Below, one piece after another: positions 62,186 through 64,000 of a stretch of 64,000 nucleotides of DNA (position 1 is the first letter of the stretch; the number at the start of each line of letters is the position of its first letter). Origin of the DNA: Levilactobacillus wangkuiensis (lineage in GTDB: Bacteria > Bacillota > Bacilli > Lactobacillales > Lactobacillaceae); the NCBI RefSeq assembly GCF_016861605.1, contig NZ_BOLM01000002.1:207548-271547 (forward strand). Reading direction: 5' to 3'. Both the position numbers and the translations under genes were made by a program. The notes under the pieces are model-generated. The model worked only from the letters and a program-made list of their open reading frames with translations, ran no database searches and was not told where the DNA came from.

Positions 62186-62217
62186 AAAAATCGGCCACCG
62201 CAATTAGCGATGACCGA
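62186..62217 (-). terminator. Terminator of butA
   Basis: TCGG-CA-GC / GC-TG-CCGA hairpin followed on the minus strand by TTTTT, 24 nt after the stop. Confidence 0.75.
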
Positions 62218-62240
62218 TAGCTTTATGCAGTTATTCTATT

Positions 62241-63002
62241 TTAAGCGAAATTAATCCCACCATCAACAATAATGGCTTGGCCGGTAATGTAATCGGACTT
62301 CTTGTCGGCTAAGAAGGAAACCAGGTTAGCGACATCGGCTGGTTGTTCGCCACGGCCTAAGGCAATGCTATCAATGTTCTTCTGTAAGGTTTCGCCTTCA
62401 GGAACGTTGTAGATTTTTGCCATGCGTTGGTCGATTTCATCCCACATTGGGGTGAGCACGATGCCTGGGCAGTAAGCGTTGACCGTGATTTGGTCCTTAG
62501 CTAATTCCTTGGCAGCGGCTTGTGTCAAGCCACGAACAGCGAATTTCGTTGCGGAGTAAGCACCCAACATTTCAAAGCCTTCATGGCCGGCGATTGAGGA
62601 AGCACTGATAATCTTCCCGCCAGTTCCTTGAGCCTTGAATTGTTCAGCAGCGGCTTGAATCCCAAAGAAAGCACCCTTGATGTTCACATCTAAAATTTGG
62701 TCCAAATCTTCTTCAGAGGTTTCAATGACGGGGTCGATCTTGGCAATCCCAGCGTTGTTAACCATCACGTCCAGGTGGCCCATGTCGGCAACGACGTTCT
62801 TAACCAGGTCAAACATGGCTTGCTTCTTGGAAACGTCAACGAAGTAGCCCTTGGCACCATTGCCCACTTCAGCAGCAACGGCTTCAGCATGTTCCTTGTT
62901 CAAATCAGCCACGGCAACTTGTAAGCCATCGGCAACTAATTGTTTAACGATACCTTCACCAATACCTTGGCCACCACCGGTAACAATCGCAACTCTTGTC
63001 AT
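62241..63002 (-). CDS. butA: Diacetyl/acetoin reductase (short-chain dehydrogenase)
   Basis: 253 residues: TGGGQGIG cofactor loop, NNAGIAKI, catalytic Ser in [10 protein letters not shown] and YSATK (YxxxK), ending in VDGGINF. Matches (S)-acetoin-forming diacetyl reductase/meso-butanediol dehydrogenase, which uses NADH to reduce diacetyl and acetoin as an electron sink from pyruvate. ATG at 63002 after AAGGAGTG; two upstream codons with a TTG are in frame but closer to the site. A cre site overlaps the promoter, implying CcpA control. Confidence 0.92.
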   Translation of the reverse strand: MTRVAIVTGGGQGIGEGIVKQLVADGLQVAVADLNKEHAEAVAAEVGNGAKGYFVDVSKKQAMFDLVKNVVADMGHLDVMVNNAGIAKIDPVIETSEEDLDQILDVNIKGAFFGIQAAAEQFKAQGTGGKIISASSIAGHEGFEMLGAYSATKFAVRGLTQAAAKELAKDQITVNAYCPGIVLTPMWDEIDQRMAKIYNVPEGETLQKNIDSIALGRGEQPADVANLVSFLADKKSDYITGQAIIVDGGINFA

Positions 63003-63109
63003 ACGCAAAACACTCCTTCTAATCTGATTTTTTCGAAAATAACCAGCAAATCCAGCCCCGTCTCCCGGACGACGTTAAATTAAAGACGAATTATTTTCCG
63101 AACACCTTC

Positions 63110-63138
63110 ATTAAATCATATATATGTAAGCGCTTCAA
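63110..63138 (-). promoter_or_regulatory. butA promoter with overlapping cre site
   Basis: Minus strand: TTGAAG (63138-63133), 17 nt, TTTAAT (63115-63110). The cre-like ATGTAAGCGCTTCAA (63124-63138) matches the CcpA consensus at 14 of 15 positions and covers the -35 box, so CcpA should repress butA in rich sugar. Confidence 0.75.
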
Positions 63139-63395
63139 TTTATTTCACAAACAAAAACGGCAGTCTAAGTCGCAATTCGACCAGTAACCACCGCCATATC
63201 AAGCATGTCCCCTCATTTATGACAAATAATTGCATGAAGGAATAGCTATTTTTACTTACCAACCACAAACCTACAAGCGTAAATTCTTGCCAACAGTATC
63301 TCCATTGAACAGCAACCATTCGACCGAAATAAACTAACCGCCTCACTAGACTAACCACACAACGAAAAACATAGCAGCAAGCCCTAGCGGCTATT
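63139..63395. other. Intergenic region without recognised feature
   Basis: About 257 bp between the butA promoter and CIE copy 42. Open frames here lack a ribosome binding site and recognisable composition. Confidence 0.4.
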
Positions 63396-63591
63396 GCCGC
63401 CCAGAACCGGAGGTAGAGGGGTACGGAACCCCTGTGTCGGTTTCGTTAGTCGGAGTCCCTTCCCGGCTTACGAAACGGGACGCCTTTGAGACTCACGATT
63501 TTTGAGGCTCAAAGACGAGCCGGAAGACCGCCCCTCAGGCTGCAGGCGGTCCCCACAGGGGTGGAGTACCCCTCTACCGCAGGTGGCGGGC
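63396..63591 (+). repeat. CIE copy 42 (class C)
   Basis: Complete class C copy. Outer GTAGAGGGGTAC/GTACCCCTCTAC is a perfect 12-bp pair; inner CCCCTGTG/CACAGGGG; P3 TTTCGTTAGTCGG/CCGGCTTACGAAA; P4 CTTTGAG/CTCAAAG. Ends 14 nt from the next stop codon. Confidence 0.92.
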
Positions 63592-63605
63592 TAAGGAACA
63601 CCCGC

Positions 63606-63836
63606 TTAGGATTGCGAAGCGTCGGTTAGGAAGGACTGGAAGCGCCTGTCGATTTCCTTCAACCGGGCCTCACTCCCCAGACTGTCCGCCACGCTCGCCG
63701 TAATTTTCAGATAGGCAAACATGACTTGACTGGGATCCAACCCGGCCTGTGCGGCTAATGCCGTCGCAAACGGGTAACGTTGGTCAGTTAACATTTTCGC
63801 AAATGGGCTTTGGTAGGCCCGATGATGCTTAGCCAT
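63606..63836 (-). CDS. Small hypothetical protein
   Basis: 76 residues, not recognised: a basic start (MAKHHRAYQSPFAKMLTDQR) and a mostly helical remainder (TALAAQAGLDPSQVMFAYLK, then a charged C-terminal helix). No membrane span or known motif. The ATG at 63836 has a GGGAGG ribosome binding site, which is the main reason to believe it. Monocistronic. Confidence 0.65.
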   Translation of the reverse strand: MAKHHRAYQSPFAKMLTDQRYPFATALAAQAGLDPSQVMFAYLKITASVADSLGSEARLKEIDRRFQSFLTDASQS

Positions 63837-64000
63837 TGAAGTTCCCTCCCTTATTGGGTGATACAAGTGTTTCTAACCTTACCCCTTTAAGATTTTAAAG
63901 CAACTAAAGAGTTTCTTAAACTTCCCCAATTGTCAAATCAAGTGCAACACAGGACAGTAAGGCGTAAGCATAACCGGATGCATGTTCTTGAAGACCTGTG
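63837..64000. other. Right edge, upstream of the small gene
   Basis: AT-rich, no complete gene or element seen. The last 40 bp are GC-richer and could be the beginning of a feature outside the window. Confidence 0.4.

Noticed and set aside
63140..63358. 72-codon minus-strand frame upstream of butA
   Set aside because: No ribosome binding site, biased low-complexity translation and overlap with the butA promoter region.

Overview
The window looks like chromosome of a fairly GC-rich lactic acid bacterium of the Lactobacillaceae. A Levilactobacillus-type species is my best guess, from recall of protein styles rather than any search. Supporting content: strong AGGAGG ribosome binding sites, TTG and GTG starts, an Opp peptide uptake system with the proline-specific peptidases PepX and PepI, a choloylglycine-type hydrolase, a diacetyl/acetoin reductase with a cre site, a GH73 autolysin and an L,D-transpeptidase. 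No tRNA, rRNA, CRISPR array, prophage or transposase was seen.

Layout. 1-9.6 kb: guaA (cut by the left edge), acetyltransferase-coaA, helD, a Kef-type antiporter and a phosphatase. 9.6-11.2 kb: an AT-richer array of four type I toxin-antitoxin units (small hydrophobic toxins on the minus strand, antisense RNAs on the plus strand). 11.3-20.1 kb: oppABCDF plus a second oppA. 21-26 kb: hflX and a glutamine-type amino-acid ABC transporter. 26.6-30.6 kb: two envelope proteins, a Fur-family regulator and a guanylate-kinase-like/Nudix pair. 31-42 kb: amino-acid permease, pepX, pepI, L,D-transpeptidase, an ABC-F ATPase, a VOC protein and a CPBP protease. 42-43 kb: a HigBA-type toxin-antitoxin pair. 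43.5-52.4 kb: two paralogous TrpXYZ-type ABC transporters flanking a degV gene, followed by an acetyltransferase. 52.4-64 kb: membrane, cell-wall and small-molecule genes ending with butA.

The dominant unexplained feature is a family of structured intergenic elements, called here the cloverleaf intergenic element (CIE). I count 42 copies or fragments, about 8.4 kb or 13 percent of the window. Full copies are about 180-270 bp. They have long imperfect terminal inverted arms (P1), an inner stem closed by CTGTG/CACAG (P2) and three internal hairpins (P3, P4, P5). Three sequence classes (A, B, C) keep the same fold with compensatory base changes. They occur only between transcription units. Wherever opposite orientations share a gap, the minus copy is on the left and the plus copies on the right (11 of 11 gaps), so the element 3' ends face the flanking genes.

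A second notable signal lies ahead of the second TrpXYZ-type operon. A promoter is followed by a 15-codon leader peptide ending Arg-Trp-Gln-Ser-Arg, whose last codons overlap arm 1 of a four-arm attenuator ending in a terminator. This would be an Escherichia coli-style ribosome-mediated tryptophan attenuator in a Firmicute. The paralogous operon has a different control region made of repeated half-sites. All functional calls rest on reading motifs; nothing was searched.
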